Assembly (NCBI GenBank): GCA_024400635.1
Contig: JAKSMI010000004.1
Location: 86,340 to 150,339, forward strand
DNA length: 64,000 bases
Direction of reading: 5' to 3'
From: Bacteroidales bacterium
Lineage (GTDB): Bacteria > Bacteroidota > Bacteroidia > Bacteroidales > WCHB1-69
The position numbers were made by a program, and so were the translations under genes. Below are positions 16,504-26,135 of this stretch, in pieces. How positions within the stretch are numbered: the stretch's first letter is position 1; each line of letters begins with the position of its first letter. Under the pieces are notes generated by a model. It made no database searches and was not told where the DNA came from. It worked only from the letters and a program-made list of their open reading frames with translations.

Positions 16504-17622
16504 ATGAAAGTTGCGGTAAACGCGAGGTTGCTGTTGAAAGGTCGCTTGGAGGGCATTGGCCGGGTGGCTTATGAAACGTTACGGCGTATGGTGACAGCCC
16601 ATCCAGAGGTGGAATTTTATTTTCTCTTTGATAGGAAGCCAGATCCGATGTTTGTTTTTGCTGAAAATGTGAAACCTGTGGTCTTGCATCCGCAGGCAAG
16701 GCATCCGTTCCTGTACATCATTTACTTCGAGATTTCCGTGGCCCGAGCACTGCGGAAAATCAAACCGGACGTATATTATTCTCCAGATGGATATGCCTGC
16801 CTTCATACCGATGTTCCCACCATTGTTCATTTTCACGATTTGAATTTCGAACATTTCCCCAAAGATATGCCGGCAATCGACTTGTGGCATTACCGACGCT
16901 ATTTTCCGAAATTCGCTAAAAAGGCAAGCAGGATAATTGCTGTTTCAGAGTTTACCAAACAGGATACATGTCAATGTTATCATATAAATCCCGACAAAAT
17001 CGATGTGGCATATAATGGCGTAAATGAGATTTTTAAGCCACTTACCGAGTCTGAAATAGCCGCTGTGCGTCAAAAATATGCCAATGGAAATCCCTATTTT
17101 ATGTTTGTGGGCTCATTGCATCCTCGTAAAAATCTGGCCAGACTTTTCCTCGCATTCGATGATTTTAAGAGCCATAATCATAACGATGTGAAATTGCTAA
17201 TCGTCGGGGAAAAACGCTGGTGGACTTCAACAATTCAAGAAGCATATGATTCAATGGAGTTTCAGAGTGATGTCATTTTTACAGGTCGTTTGGGTGTGGA
17301 AGATTTGAGTCTGGTCACAGGGGCAGCATTGGCTTCGGTTTACGTCTCCTATTTTGAAGGTTTTGGCATTCCAATCCTTGAAGCTTTCCGCTGTAAAGTC
17401 CCAGTTATTACTTCCAATGTTACTGCTATGCCCGAAGTTGCTGGAGATGCGGCATTGATGGTGGATCCTTTTGATGTCAAATCGATTTCGTTAGCGATGT
17501 CTGATGTTCTTGTCTCCGAAAAACGCTCCGAAGCCATCGAAAAAGGATGGCAAAGAATGCGGCTTTTTTCTTGGAATACTGCTGCTGAAACCATTTGGAA
17601 ATCAATAAATTCCATTTGTTAA
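16504..17622 (+). CDS. Glycosyltransferase family 4 (GT-B fold)
   Basis: 372 residues. The N-half opens MKVAVNARLLL and contains GIGRVAYE; HFHDLNFEHFPKDMP lies near 105. The C-terminal nucleotide-sugar domain has FVGSLHPRKNL near 203 and the E-x7-E motif FEGFGIPILEAF near 284, followed by PVITSNVTAMPEVAGDAALMVDP. This is a retaining GT4 enzyme, typically transferring mannose, glucose or related sugars during surface polysaccharide synthesis. Acceptor and sugar cannot be read from the sequence, and no polysaccharide cluster surrounds it. No clear terminator follows before the next promoter at 17728. Confidence 0.85.
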   Translation: MKVAVNARLLLKGRLEGIGRVAYETLRRMVTAHPEVEFYFLFDRKPDPMFVFAENVKPVVLHPQARHPFLYIIYFEISVARALRKIKPDVYYSPDGYACLHTDVPTIVHFHDLNFEHFPKDMPAIDLWHYRRYFPKFAKKASRIIAVSEFTKQDTCQCYHINPDKIDVAYNGVNEIFKPLTESEIAAVRQKYANGNPYFMFVGSLHPRKNLARLFLAFDDFKSHNHNDVKLLIVGEKRWWTSTIQEAYDSMEFQSDVIFTGRLGVEDLSLVTGAALASVYVSYFEGFGIPILEAFRCKVPVITSNVTAMPEVAGDAALMVDPFDVKSISLAMSDVLVSEKRSEAIEKGWQRMRLFSWNTAAETIWKSINSIC

Positions 17623-17727
17623 TCAGCGCATCTATTTGATAATTAGTTTGTTGTGTTTTCTGTAATCAAAAGTGTGAAATAACGAATTTTTTTTAAAAAG
17701 TTTTTACTAATTTACTGATTTATTTTA

Positions 17728-17735
17728 TATCTTTG
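17728..17735 (+). promoter_or_regulatory. Putative promoter of the regulator-TonB receptor operon
   Basis: TATCTTTG matches TAnnTTTG about 100 bp before the response-regulator ATG. The long leader (about 95 nt) is AT-rich with no obvious hairpin. Confidence 0.5.
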
Positions 17736-17835
17736 CAAACATTATTAAAATAAATAATTGATAAAGTTGTGAATCAGTATTAGTGAACTTTTTTGTTTTT
17801 TTTGTAGAAAGTAATAACATAAAAATTTATATAGG

Positions 17836-18606
17836 ATGAAAAAAGGTAAAATAATGTTAGTCGAAGATAGTCAGAATCTTCGCAATGTTTTGCGCGATTA
17901 CTTCGAAATGTTAGATTATGAAGTGGCTGAGTTTGCTGATGGTATTTCAGCAGGAAAAGCATTCAATCAAGGCCTGTTTGACATTTGTATCCTTGATGTA
18001 ATGATGCCTGAAAAAGACGGTTTCGCTTTGATTCAGGATATCCGTAAGTTGGATGCAGATGTCCCTGTTATCTTTCTGACAGCCAAAGCAAGCAAAGAGG
18101 ATCGAATCAGGGGCTTTAAATTGGGTTGCGATGACTATATGGCCAAGCCTTTCAGTACAGAGGAATTGGCATTGCGCATCGAAGCTATTCTTCGACGTAC
18201 TAGACGTTTCCAGAATGAAAAGAAATCACTCTATGAAGAAAAAATCTATAAATTCGGTGATTTCGAATTCAATTACAGTGCGATGCAGCTGATCCATCCA
18301 AAGAAAACCAGAACATTGACCCGTAAAGAAGCCGAATTGCTCAAGCTGTTGTGTGAACACAAGAACAAACTTCTTCCTCGCGAAGTCATTTTGAAAGAAA
18401 TTTGGGGCGATGAAGATTATTCTGTGGGCCGCAGTATGGATGTTTTCCTTACCAAATTGCGCTCCTATATTAATATTGAACCTGTCGACAAGTCTCATTT
18501 GAACCCCAATGGTGGCCGACACGATAAATATATGCCTGGCTATGAACCTAAGGTCGAAATCTGCAATGTCCATGGAACAGGCTTCATCTTGAAAGTGAGA
18601 GAATAA
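17836..18606 (+). CDS. OmpR-type response regulator without an adjacent kinase
   Basis: 256 residues. Receiver domain: acidic pair E-D near 10-11, phosphoacceptor Asp in CILDVMMPEKDG near 54, Thr in FLTAKAS near 83 and Lys in DYMAKPF near 105. The C-terminal winged helix (LTRKEAELLKLLCEHKNK near 158, KEIWGDEDYSVGRSMDVFLTKLR near 190) ends with the usual G-T-G-F wing. Between the recognition helix and the final wing there is an unusual stretch of roughly 20-25 residues (around PVDKSHLNPNGGRHDKYMPG) not in canonical family members I know. No histidine kinase is nearby. A TonB receptor starts 2 bp after the stop, so the regulator is in one operon with it. Confidence 0.9.
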   Translation: MKKGKIMLVEDSQNLRNVLRDYFEMLDYEVAEFADGISAGKAFNQGLFDICILDVMMPEKDGFALIQDIRKLDADVPVIFLTAKASKEDRIRGFKLGCDDYMAKPFSTEELALRIEAILRRTRRFQNEKKSLYEEKIYKFGDFEFNYSAMQLIHPKKTRTLTRKEAELLKLLCEHKNKLLPREVILKEIWGDEDYSVGRSMDVFLTKLRSYINIEPVDKSHLNPNGGRHDKYMPGYEPKVEICNVHGTGFILKVRE

Positions 18607-18608
18607 AC

Positions 18609-20996
18609 TTGAAAAAACTCCTAATCTTTGTAGCTTTTTTTGTAAGTTTGCATCTCGCTGTTGCTCAGAAAGTTACATTATCTGGAACTGTTACTGACGC
18701 CTACAGCGGTGAACAAATGATGGGAGTTTATGTTATTTTGGTTGACACGACCAATCCTTCTAACCCGCAAGGTTGCGTTAGCAACAAGGCGGGTTTTTAT
18801 TCTATTTCGGTACCCAAGGGCGAATATCTTTTCAAGGTATCCTTTATGGGCTATAAAGACTCCAGTTCCTTTTTGAAACTGACTCAAAACAAGACTCTAA
18901 ACATTGCCCTTAACCCCGCTGCTATTATGGCCGATGAAGTTGTGGTTACAGGCCAGAAAGAAGACCATAACGTAACCAGCGCGGATGTCGGTAAAGTGGA
19001 ACTGAAAGTGCAGACCATCAAAAAAATGCCCGCCTTTCTTGGCGAAGCCGACGTGATTAAAACGGTCCAGCTCCTTCCGGGTTTCTCTTCCGGTGGCGAA
19101 GGTAATAGCGGATTCTATGTCCGCGGAGGTAGTTCCGACCAAAACCTGGTCCTGCTCGATGAGGCAACCATCTATAATGCCAACCACCTTTTCGGCTTTT
19201 TCTCCGTCTTCAATACTGATGCCGTCAAAAATGTGGAAGTTTATAAGTCTGGCATGCCGTCCAATTACGGAGGCCGATTATCTTCTGTTATTGATGTGTC
19301 TCAAAATGAAGGAAATATGAAGCGATATGAGTTCGATGCTGGCATTGGTTTGCTGTTTTCCAAATTTACCTTGCAAGGTCCCATCAAGAAAGATGTCTGC
19401 TCTTTTATCATCTCTGGACGCCGTACATACGTTGACTGGCTCATCCAGCCATTTCTGCCCAAAGATCATGTGATGAAAGGTACCAAATTCTATTTCTACG
19501 ACCTGAATGCCAAGTTTAACGTTGTCATCAACGATAAACACCGCATTTATTTCGGTGGCTATTACGGCAACGATTGTTATGGCTTCAAGTCGAAATCAGG
19601 TTCCACCAATGTCCAGTTCAACTGGGCCAATGCAATGGCCAGCGCCCGTTGGAGCTATATCATTTCGCCCAAACTCTTCCTCAACACTTCTTTCACTTTT
19701 AGCCATTACGATTTCAAAACTTCCATGGGAATGGATGTCTATGGTTTTGATTTGAAGTCTGGTTTGGAAGATTATGCTTTGAAGAGCGAGTTGACTTATT
19801 TGCCAACGCCAAAACATAATGTGCGTTTTGGCTTGCATTATATCTATCATGTGATGCGCCCTAACGAATACGATGTTGAAGCTGGAGATCAAACCCAGTT
19901 GTCATTGCCTGAATGTAAGCCGCTTTATGCCCATGAACTTGGCATTTATGCTTCCGATGAATGGGATATTGCCAAATGGCTGAAAGTGAATTTCGGTTTG
20001 CGTTATTCCCACTTCGAACACGTGGGACCTTTTACCCGCTATATTGTTGATGAACGCGATCAGATCATTGATTCCATCACCTATAAGCCGGGACAAATTA
20101 TTAAGCAGTACAATCGGCTTGAACCGCGCTTGAACATGCGTTTTCAGGTGGCTAAGTATACTTCCATAAAAGCTTCTGTAACACTGAATTATCAGTATTT
20201 ACACCAGATTCCATTGGCAACCATTTCCCTGCCGGTTGATGTGTGGATGCCTTCCACAGACTTGATAAAACCGCAAACTTGCGTACAGGCTTCATTGGGC
20301 GTTTATCAAAACTTCTATAAAAATATGTTTGAAGCGTATGTCGATGGTTATTATAAGAAAATGTATAACTTGGCGGAATACAAGGATGGCTTGGCATTTA
20401 GCTCATTGATGATTAATCCAGACCAGATGTACACTTTTGGCGAGGGCTATTCGGCAGGAATCGAATTCTTCTTCAGGAAAAGCAAAGGCCGATTGACAGG
20501 CTTTATCGGCTATACGTTGTCTTATACAAAACGCAAATTCCCAGAACTCAATGGGGGAGAGGAGTTTTATGCCAAGTATGACCGCCGCCATGATGTGTCT
20601 ATCAATATTTCGTATGAAATTATCAAAAATAAATTGACGGTTTCGGCTGTCTGGGTTTATGCTACGGGCAATGCCATGACAGTGCCCGTGGGCTTCTATA
20701 TTTTCAATGGCGGAATGGTTTCAGAATACAGCAAGCGCAATGATTATAGACTTGCTCCGTACCATCGCCTCGATCTTTCCGTCGATTGGCAAATCGCTAA
20801 AAGAAAGCATTTTGAGACAGGACTGAACTTTTCGATATATAACCTTTATAATCGAAAGAATCCTTTCTTCATATTCTATGAAACTGAAACGAATGTTGAT
20901 GTTTCGCAAGGCGCTTTTGAAGTGGAAACAAAAGCTTATCAGATGAGCCTGATTCCAATTATGCCTTCTATCACCTGGACCTTTAAAATCAAGTAG
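18609..20996 (+). CDS. TonB-dependent outer-membrane receptor with N-terminal carboxypeptidase-like domain
   Basis: 795 residues from a TTG start 2 bp after the regulator's stop; the signal peptide (KKLLIFVAFF to AVAQ) begins right there, which fixes the start. Residues about 22-105 form the CarboxypepD_reg-like domain (SGTVTDAYSGEQMMGVYV). The plug domain follows (VVVTGQ, LGEADVIKTVQLLPG, GFYVRGGSSDQNLVLLDEA), then a beta-barrel. Such receptors import ligands using proton-motive force via TonB. No SusD gene follows; a DUF4249 lipoprotein does, a combination common in Bacteroidota. The ligand is unknown. Confidence 0.92.
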   Translation: MKKLLIFVAFFVSLHLAVAQKVTLSGTVTDAYSGEQMMGVYVILVDTTNPSNPQGCVSNKAGFYSISVPKGEYLFKVSFMGYKDSSSFLKLTQNKTLNIALNPAAIMADEVVVTGQKEDHNVTSADVGKVELKVQTIKKMPAFLGEADVIKTVQLLPGFSSGGEGNSGFYVRGGSSDQNLVLLDEATIYNANHLFGFFSVFNTDAVKNVEVYKSGMPSNYGGRLSSVIDVSQNEGNMKRYEFDAGIGLLFSKFTLQGPIKKDVCSFIISGRRTYVDWLIQPFLPKDHVMKGTKFYFYDLNAKFNVVINDKHRIYFGGYYGNDCYGFKSKSGSTNVQFNWANAMASARWSYIISPKLFLNTSFTFSHYDFKTSMGMDVYGFDLKSGLEDYALKSELTYLPTPKHNVRFGLHYIYHVMRPNEYDVEAGDQTQLSLPECKPLYAHELGIYASDEWDIAKWLKVNFGLRYSHFEHVGPFTRYIVDERDQIIDSITYKPGQIIKQYNRLEPRLNMRFQVAKYTSIKASVTLNYQYLHQIPLATISLPVDVWMPSTDLIKPQTCVQASLGVYQNFYKNMFEAYVDGYYKKMYNLAEYKDGLAFSSLMINPDQMYTFGEGYSAGIEFFFRKSKGRLTGFIGYTLSYTKRKFPELNGGEEFYAKYDRRHDVSINISYEIIKNKLTVSAVWVYATGNAMTVPVGFYIFNGGMVSEYSKRNDYRLAPYHRLDLSVDWQIAKRKHFETGLNFSIYNLYNRKNPFFIFYETETNVDVSQGAFEVETKAYQMSLIPIMPSITWTFKIK

Positions 20997-21920
20997 ATGA
21001 AGTATAAGTTGTTAATATTCAGTTTATTGTTTTTGATTTTCGCTGCTTGCCAGACCGAAATTGAGGTGGATTTGCCCGATTATGAGCCGAAACTGATAGT
21101 AGAAGGTTATATCGAAAACGGACAACGTGCCTATGTGATGCTTACGCGTAGCATTCCTTATTTTCAGGGTATTGACTTGGAGTATATCATTAACAATGTC
21201 TTGGTTTTGGATGCAGATGTTACCATCACATCCTCTGATGGTGAAACTGAAAAGTTGTCGCTGATGCCTTACGGAGAATCTCCATTTTATTTTGCCTACG
21301 TTAGCAATATGGTGGGAAAGGAAAACACAACCTACGATTTGGAAATCAAATGGGCAGGAAAGACCTACACATCCAGAACCTCGATTTCGCATACGTTTGA
21401 ATTGGATTCCATAGGTTTGGATCATAGTCTGGAAACCTTGGCAGACACCTCCTATACTGTACGTGTGCTGATGACTGACGATGCATCGGAAATGAATTAT
21501 TATCAGTTTTTTATCAAGATTCACGGACGAAAACTGCACGACAACATCTGGGTGACGGCATTGCCTGTCGCCTTTGATGATGCCACATTCAATGGACAGC
21601 AGTTTACCTACGAAGTGTTGCGCTCCAATCCATCTACATTTTTCATGCCGAAGATGGATGAAGAAGCCCAAAGAGAATATTTTCGCATGACATGCCGTCC
21701 TGGCGATACGGTTTATGTGAAACACTGCCAGATGGATTATGATAGTTATCAGTTCTGGAATACAGGTGGCAATGAAGCGGCCATGGGGCAGAATCCGTTT
21801 ATGAATCCGGCACCTATCATCTCCAATATCCATGGCGATAATGTATCGGGTTTGTGGTGTGGCTATGCCGCCAAAACAGATGTCTTGATTTATGATGAAA
21901 TCGTCAAACCGAAGCGATAG
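20997..21920 (+). CDS. DUF4249 lipoprotein, TonB receptor partner
   Basis: 307 residues. The lipoprotein signal peptide ends in L-I-F-A-A-C with the lipidated cysteine at 18. The start of the mature protein (EIEVDLPDYEPKLIVEGYIENGQ) and the internal VTITSSDGETEKL segment are typical of DUF4249, whose members sit next to TonB receptors and probably act as surface-exposed accessory lipoproteins. The ATG immediately follows the receptor's stop codon, so expression is tightly coupled. Function beyond this association is not known. The 86 bp after its stop, before the convergent rimM stop, hold nothing recognisable. Confidence 0.85.
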   Translation: MKYKLLIFSLLFLIFAACQTEIEVDLPDYEPKLIVEGYIENGQRAYVMLTRSIPYFQGIDLEYIINNVLVLDADVTITSSDGETEKLSLMPYGESPFYFAYVSNMVGKENTTYDLEIKWAGKTYTSRTSISHTFELDSIGLDHSLETLADTSYTVRVLMTDDASEMNYYQFFIKIHGRKLHDNIWVTALPVAFDDATFNGQQFTYEVLRSNPSTFFMPKMDEEAQREYFRMTCRPGDTVYVKHCQMDYDSYQFWNTGGNEAAMGQNPFMNPAPIISNIHGDNVSGLWCGYAAKTDVLIYDEIVKPKR

Positions 21921-22006
21921 AATACGGCTTGCTTTTATTTTATTAAGGTATGACTTGACATTTTGCTCCGCTGAAAAATTGATATATTGTTTCCGTGTGC
22001 GTGGAA

Positions 22007-22525
22007 TTAACAATACACGTCTATCAGACCTTCAGGGGCGGTAATGTGGATGGTTTTGTTCTCACGGTCGATTTGCGTGAAGAATTCATCAATGGCCGGA
22101 ATGAGAATCTCAGTGCCGTCACGGTCGATTTGCATGATGGGATTCTTGCTGATATCTATGAAATCCTTGCAAATGCCAATATTGCCTTTCTCTTTGTCAA
22201 TAACTTGAAAGCCAATAACTTCGTGATAATAGAATTTGTTTCCCGTGAGCTTCGGGAGCAGGCTTGATGGCAAATACAATTCGGCTTTGATGAGTTCTTT
22301 GGCTTCCACTTCGTCCACATCTTGGAATTTGACGATGAACGTGTTTGACCCTTTATATTGAATATTTTCAATGAGATAAGGCAGTTTTTCATCATCAAGG
22401 TCGATGAAAACGCTGTCAAGAGTGAGATATTTTTCGGGTTCGTCGGTATCGAAATAACAGCAAACTTGTCCTTTGATGCCGAAAGGTTTGGTGATGTGAC
22501 CGAGGTAGAAGAAATTATTGTCCAT
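22007..22525 (-). CDS. rimM: Ribosome maturation factor RimM
   Basis: 172 residues. The N-terminal RimM barrel opens YLGHITKPFGIKGQV, and the C-terminal PRC-barrel contains FYYHEVIGFQVID near 96 and ILIPAIDEFFTQID near 138. RimM binds ribosomal protein S19 and assists assembly of the 30S head. It lies downstream of rpsP on the same strand, the conserved pairing, but here a strong hairpin terminator occupies the 70-bp gap, so rimM would be transcribed only by read-through or an unseen promoter. The usual trmD and rplS do not follow. Confidence 0.92.
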   Translation of the reverse strand: MDNNFFYLGHITKPFGIKGQVCCYFDTDEPEKYLTLDSVFIDLDDEKLPYLIENIQYKGSNTFIVKFQDVDEVEAKELIKAELYLPSSLLPKLTGNKFYYHEVIGFQVIDKEKGNIGICKDFIDISKNPIMQIDRDGTEILIPAIDEFFTQIDRENKTIHITAPEGLIDVYC

Positions 22526-22546
22526 GAAAATGATGATTTAAAAAAA

Positions 22547-22574
22547 TATAGACGCGACACCGGTCGCGTCTATA
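22547..22574 (-). terminator. Intrinsic terminator/attenuator between rpsP and rimM
   Basis: Perfect 12-bp stem TATAGACGCGAC / GTCGCGTCTATA with a 4-nt loop. On the minus strand it is followed by a run of T residues. It stands 21 bp before the rimM start, so it should limit read-through from rpsP. Confidence 0.8.
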
Positions 22575-22595
22575 AGATTCCGTGAATAATAGGGA

Positions 22596-23159
22596 TTATT
22601 CAGCAGGAGTTTCAGTTGCTTCGGCAGTTTCTTCTGCGGTAGCTTCAGCAGCAGCTTCTTCAGCGTTTTCTGCTGCGGCGGCAGCTTCAGCTTCAGCAGC
22701 AGCAGCGTATTTGGCAGCAACCTTGGCAGAGATGGCTTCTCTGACTTTGGCTTCTGCTTCCAAACGCTTTTTCATTTCGTTGCGGCTCTTGTCAGCGTCT
22801 TCACGTTTGATGTTGTTGATCTTAGATTCTTTTTCTTGTTTCCAAGCTTCGAATTTGCGTTCAGCATCCATTTCAGTGAGAGCTCCCTTAGCAATACCGC
22901 CACGGAGGTGTTTCATCAAATAAACGCCTTCGTGTTTAAGAATCGAACGGGCTGTGTCTGATGGGTCTGCGCCTTTTTCAACCCAGTACAATGCTCTGTC
23001 GAAGTTTAAGTTAACTGTTGCAGGATTGGTCAGCGGGTTGTAGGTGCCGATCTCTTCGATATAGCGTCCGTCACGTGGTGCCCGACCATCTGCAATTACA
23101 AGGTGATAGAAAGGTTGATTCTTCTTACCACGTCTCTGTAATCTGATTCTTGTTGCCAT
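22596..23159 (-). CDS. rpsP: 30S ribosomal protein S16 with Ala/Glu-rich extension
   Basis: 187 residues. The first 80 or so are the S16 domain ([55 protein letters not shown]). The rest is an extension: a charged helix followed by an Ala/Glu-rich tail from about residue 145. Bacterial S16 is usually 80-100 residues; long Ala/Glu-rich tails are common in Bacteroidota. S16 is a primary-binding protein of the 30S body. A minus-strand -7 box (23198-23205) lies 39 bp upstream and a terminator follows the gene. Confidence 0.95.
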   Translation of the reverse strand: MATRIRLQRRGKKNQPFYHLVIADGRAPRDGRYIEEIGTYNPLTNPATVNLNFDRALYWVEKGADPSDTARSILKHEGVYLMKHLRGGIAKGALTEMDAERKFEAWKQEKESKINNIKREDADKSRNEMKKRLEAEAKVREAISAKVAAKYAAAAEAEAAAAAENAEEAAAEATAEETAEATETPAE

Positions 23160-23197
23160 AACTTTTAAAGTTTAAATTGGTTAATAAAAAAAGTTTG

Positions 23198-23205
23198 CAA
23201 AAATA
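23198..23205 (-). promoter_or_regulatory. Putative rpsP promoter
   Basis: Minus-strand TATTTTTG 39 bp before the rpsP ATG, consistent with TAnnTTTG. Confidence 0.55.
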
Positions 23206-23285
23206 CACTTTTTTTCAATATGAAATTCATTATAATTGATGTTTTTTTACAGTATTTTTCTTTCTTCTATTTCAGAAAAAAGTAG

Positions 23286-23293
23286 TATCTTTG
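23286..23293 (+). promoter_or_regulatory. Putative leuS promoter
   Basis: TATCTTTG 39 bp before the leuS ATG. No T-box or other leader structure is visible in the short leader. Confidence 0.55.
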
Positions 23294-23331
23294 ATTTTCC
23301 TTTTCTTTAATATACAAAATATTAGTACACA

Positions 23332-26091
23332 ATGGATTATAATTTTGTCGAGGTCGAAAAAAAATGGCAGCAGTGGTGGAAAGATACCAAAATCTACCAG
23401 AGTCAAATAAAAAACGATAAACCGAAATTCTATGTTTTGGATATGTTTCCGTATCCATCAGGAGCTGGTTTGCACGTGGGACATCCCCTCGGCTATATAG
23501 CATCTGACATATATGCTCGTTACAAACGTCAGAAAGGTTTCAATGTTTTGCATCCCATGGGTTACGATGCCTTCGGCCTTCCCGCCGAACAATACGCTAT
23601 CCAAACCGGTCAGCATCCGGCAGTAACCACGGCTCGCAACGTGAAACGTTACCGCGAACAACTTGACAAAATCGGCTTTGCCTTCGACTGGGATAAGGAA
23701 GTGCGCACTTGTGACCCCGCCTACTACAAGTGGACACAATGGACTTTCATACAGCTTTTTAATCACTATTATGATACGAAAGAAGATAAAGCGCTTCCCA
23801 TTAGCAATCTGATTCGTCATTTTGAAGAAAATGGCAGCGCTGACGTCCATGCTTCCCAAAGCGACGAACTGCATTTTACGGCAAGTGAATGGAAAAATAA
23901 AAGCGAAGAAGAACAGCAAATCATACTGCTGAACTACCGCTTGGCATACATCGCCGATACCTGGGTGAATTGGTGCCCGAAACTCGGAACCGTTTTGGCT
24001 AACGATGAAGTCGTGAATGGCTTGTCTGTACGTGGCGGTTTCCCTGTGGAACGAAAGCTGATGAAACAGTGGATTTTACGAGTTTCCGCTTATGCGGAAA
24101 GATTACTTAGGGGACTGGAGGCTTTGGCGTGGAGCGATTCGCTAAAAGAAATACAACGCAATTGGATTGGCCGTAGTGAAGGTGCGTTCATACGCTTCAA
24201 AATCAATGGCTTCGAAGAAACACTTGACATTTTTACGACCCGTCCAGATACTATTTTTGGTGTTAGTTTCATGGTGCTTTGCCCAGAACATCCACTCATC
24301 GGTAAAATAAGTACAAAAGAGCAGGAAAAAGCTGTCAATGAATACGTTACCTGGGCTCGCAACCGTTCTGAAACCGAACGACAGAGCGAAGTCCGTAAGG
24401 TTAGTGGCGTTTTCACCGGCGCCTATGCCGTCAATCCGTTCAATGGCGAACAGATTCCTATATGGGTGTCTGAATATGTTCTGGCCGGTTATGGTACCGG
24501 CGGCATTATGGCAGTCCCAGCTCACGATAGCCGCGATTACGCCTTCGCCAAACATTTCAATTTGCCTATCCGTCAGGTTATCGATGGTGGCGACATCAGC
24601 GAAGCTGCTTTCGAGAGCAAAGACGGCACCTGTATTAATTCCGAATTTATTTCCGGAATGAAAGTGAAGGAGGCTGGAAAACTGATTATAGAAAAAGTTA
24701 AAGATATGGGAATTGGTTATGGCACGGTAAATTACAGGCTTAGAGATGCCATTTTCAGCCGCCAGCGCTACTGGGGTGAACCATTTCCCGTGTACTATAA
24801 AAATGGACTTCCGTATATGATTCCTGAAAGCGAACTTCCTGTTCTGCTCCCGGAAATCGACCAATATAAACCTACGGAAACTGGTGAACCTCCTTTGGCG
24901 CGCGCTGCCAACTGGACCTACAATGGATATCCAATGGAAGCCAGCACAATGCCTGGCTTTGCCGGCTCCAGCGGTTATTATCTTCGTTATATGGATCCCC
25001 ACAACGATAAGGAATATTTCTCCAAGGAAGCTAACCAATACTGGCAGAATGTGGACCTCTACGTTGGTGGAGCTGAACACGCGACCGGTCACCTTATCTA
25101 CTCGCGTTTCTGGAATAAATTTCTCTTTGACATCGGTTTGGCCTGCAAGGAAGAACCTTTCGAAAAATTGATTAATCAGGGGATGATTCAGGGCCGCTCA
25201 AATTTCGTATACCGGGTGGTGGGAACAAATAAGTTCGTGTCTTTCGGATTGAAAGACAATTACGAAGTAATGCCTATTCACGTAGATGTCAATTTGGTCA
25301 AGAACGATATTCTTGATACGGATGCTTTCAAAAATTGGCAACCTGATTTTGCTAATGCCGAATTCATTCTGGAAGACGATAAATATGTTTGTGGCTGGGA
25401 AGTCGAGAAAATGTCAAAATCGAAATATAATGTCCAGAATCCAGATGATTTGGTCGAAAAATATGGCGCGGATACCTTGCGTATGTACGAAATGTTCCTC
25501 GGTCCAATCGAATTGGCTAAACCTTGGGATACGAACGGCATCGAAGGTGTCTTCCGTTTCATTCGCAAATTCTGGCGATTGTTCCATGACAATGACAACA
25601 ATTTCAATGTCAGTGATGATGAACCAACGAAAGACGAATACAAGATCCTCCATCGCACTATCAAGAAAGTGGAAGACGACAACGAGCGCTTCTCATTCAA
25701 TACCGCAGTCAGCGGCTTCATGATTTGTGTGAACGAATTGAATGACGCCAAATGCAACAAACGACAGATTCTTGAGCCGTTGACAGTGTTGTTGTCAGCT
25801 TATGCTCCCCATATTGCCGAAGAATTGTGGCATCTTTTGGGGCACGATTCTTCCGTTGTGGACGCGCAATTCCCTCAATTTGACGAGTCATTCCTTAAAG
25901 AAAGTTCTTATCTGTATCCAATCTCCTTCAACGGGAAGACACGCTTCCAACGTGAATTCTCTTTGGAAATGAGCGTGAAAGATATCGAAACTGCTATTCT
26001 CGCAGATGAAGATACGCTGAAATGGATGGATGGCAAACCTGCGAAAAAGGTTATCATTGTGCCGAAAAAGATAGTGAACATCGTTATCTAA
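23332..26091 (+). CDS. leuS: Leucyl-tRNA synthetase
   Basis: 919 residues, full length for a bacterial class Ia LeuRS. The HIGH-type motif is H48-V-G-H51 in [16 protein letters not shown], and the KMSKS loop is at 693-697. The CP1 editing domain lies between, with [12 protein letters not shown] near 301. A zinc/CP1 hairpin region ([14 protein letters not shown]) lies near 210. The enzyme charges tRNA-Leu and hydrolyses mischarged isoleucine or norvaline. The region around 620-670 contains an insertion ([18 protein letters not shown]) seen in Bacteroidota homologues. It is monocistronic with its own promoter and terminator. Confidence 0.97.
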   Translation: MDYNFVEVEKKWQQWWKDTKIYQSQIKNDKPKFYVLDMFPYPSGAGLHVGHPLGYIASDIYARYKRQKGFNVLHPMGYDAFGLPAEQYAIQTGQHPAVTTARNVKRYREQLDKIGFAFDWDKEVRTCDPAYYKWTQWTFIQLFNHYYDTKEDKALPISNLIRHFEENGSADVHASQSDELHFTASEWKNKSEEEQQIILLNYRLAYIADTWVNWCPKLGTVLANDEVVNGLSVRGGFPVERKLMKQWILRVSAYAERLLRGLEALAWSDSLKEIQRNWIGRSEGAFIRFKINGFEETLDIFTTRPDTIFGVSFMVLCPEHPLIGKISTKEQEKAVNEYVTWARNRSETERQSEVRKVSGVFTGAYAVNPFNGEQIPIWVSEYVLAGYGTGGIMAVPAHDSRDYAFAKHFNLPIRQVIDGGDISEAAFESKDGTCINSEFISGMKVKEAGKLIIEKVKDMGIGYGTVNYRLRDAIFSRQRYWGEPFPVYYKNGLPYMIPESELPVLLPEIDQYKPTETGEPPLARAANWTYNGYPMEASTMPGFAGSSGYYLRYMDPHNDKEYFSKEANQYWQNVDLYVGGAEHATGHLIYSRFWNKFLFDIGLACKEEPFEKLINQGMIQGRSNFVYRVVGTNKFVSFGLKDNYEVMPIHVDVNLVKNDILDTDAFKNWQPDFANAEFILEDDKYVCGWEVEKMSKSKYNVQNPDDLVEKYGADTLRMYEMFLGPIELAKPWDTNGIEGVFRFIRKFWRLFHDNDNNFNVSDDEPTKDEYKILHRTIKKVEDDNERFSFNTAVSGFMICVNELNDAKCNKRQILEPLTVLLSAYAPHIAEELWHLLGHDSSVVDAQFPQFDESFLKESSYLYPISFNGKTRFQREFSLEMSVKDIETAILADEDTLKWMDGKPAKKVIIVPKKIVNIVI

Positions 26092-26096
26092 TATAT

Positions 26097-26128
26097 GAAA
26101 TAGGCAGGTGCGAGCACCTGCCTATTTC
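26097..26128. terminator. Bidirectional terminator between leuS and porX
   Basis: A perfect 14-bp stem GAAATAGGCAGGTG / CACCTGCCTATTTC with CGAG loop lies between the convergent stop codons of leuS and porX. Confidence 0.8.
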
Positions 26129-26135
26129 ATTAAAT

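Noticed and set aside
21024..22013. Long open frame on the minus strand (over 300 codons) opposite the DUF4249 gene
   Set aside because: It is fully antisense to a gene with clear signal peptide and family match, lacks a promoter box or ribosome-binding site, and its translation resembles no protein family.
24142..25092. Minus-strand open frame of over 300 codons within leuS
   Set aside because: Antisense to the conserved editing domain of leucyl-tRNA synthetase; composition reflects the codon bias of leuS.
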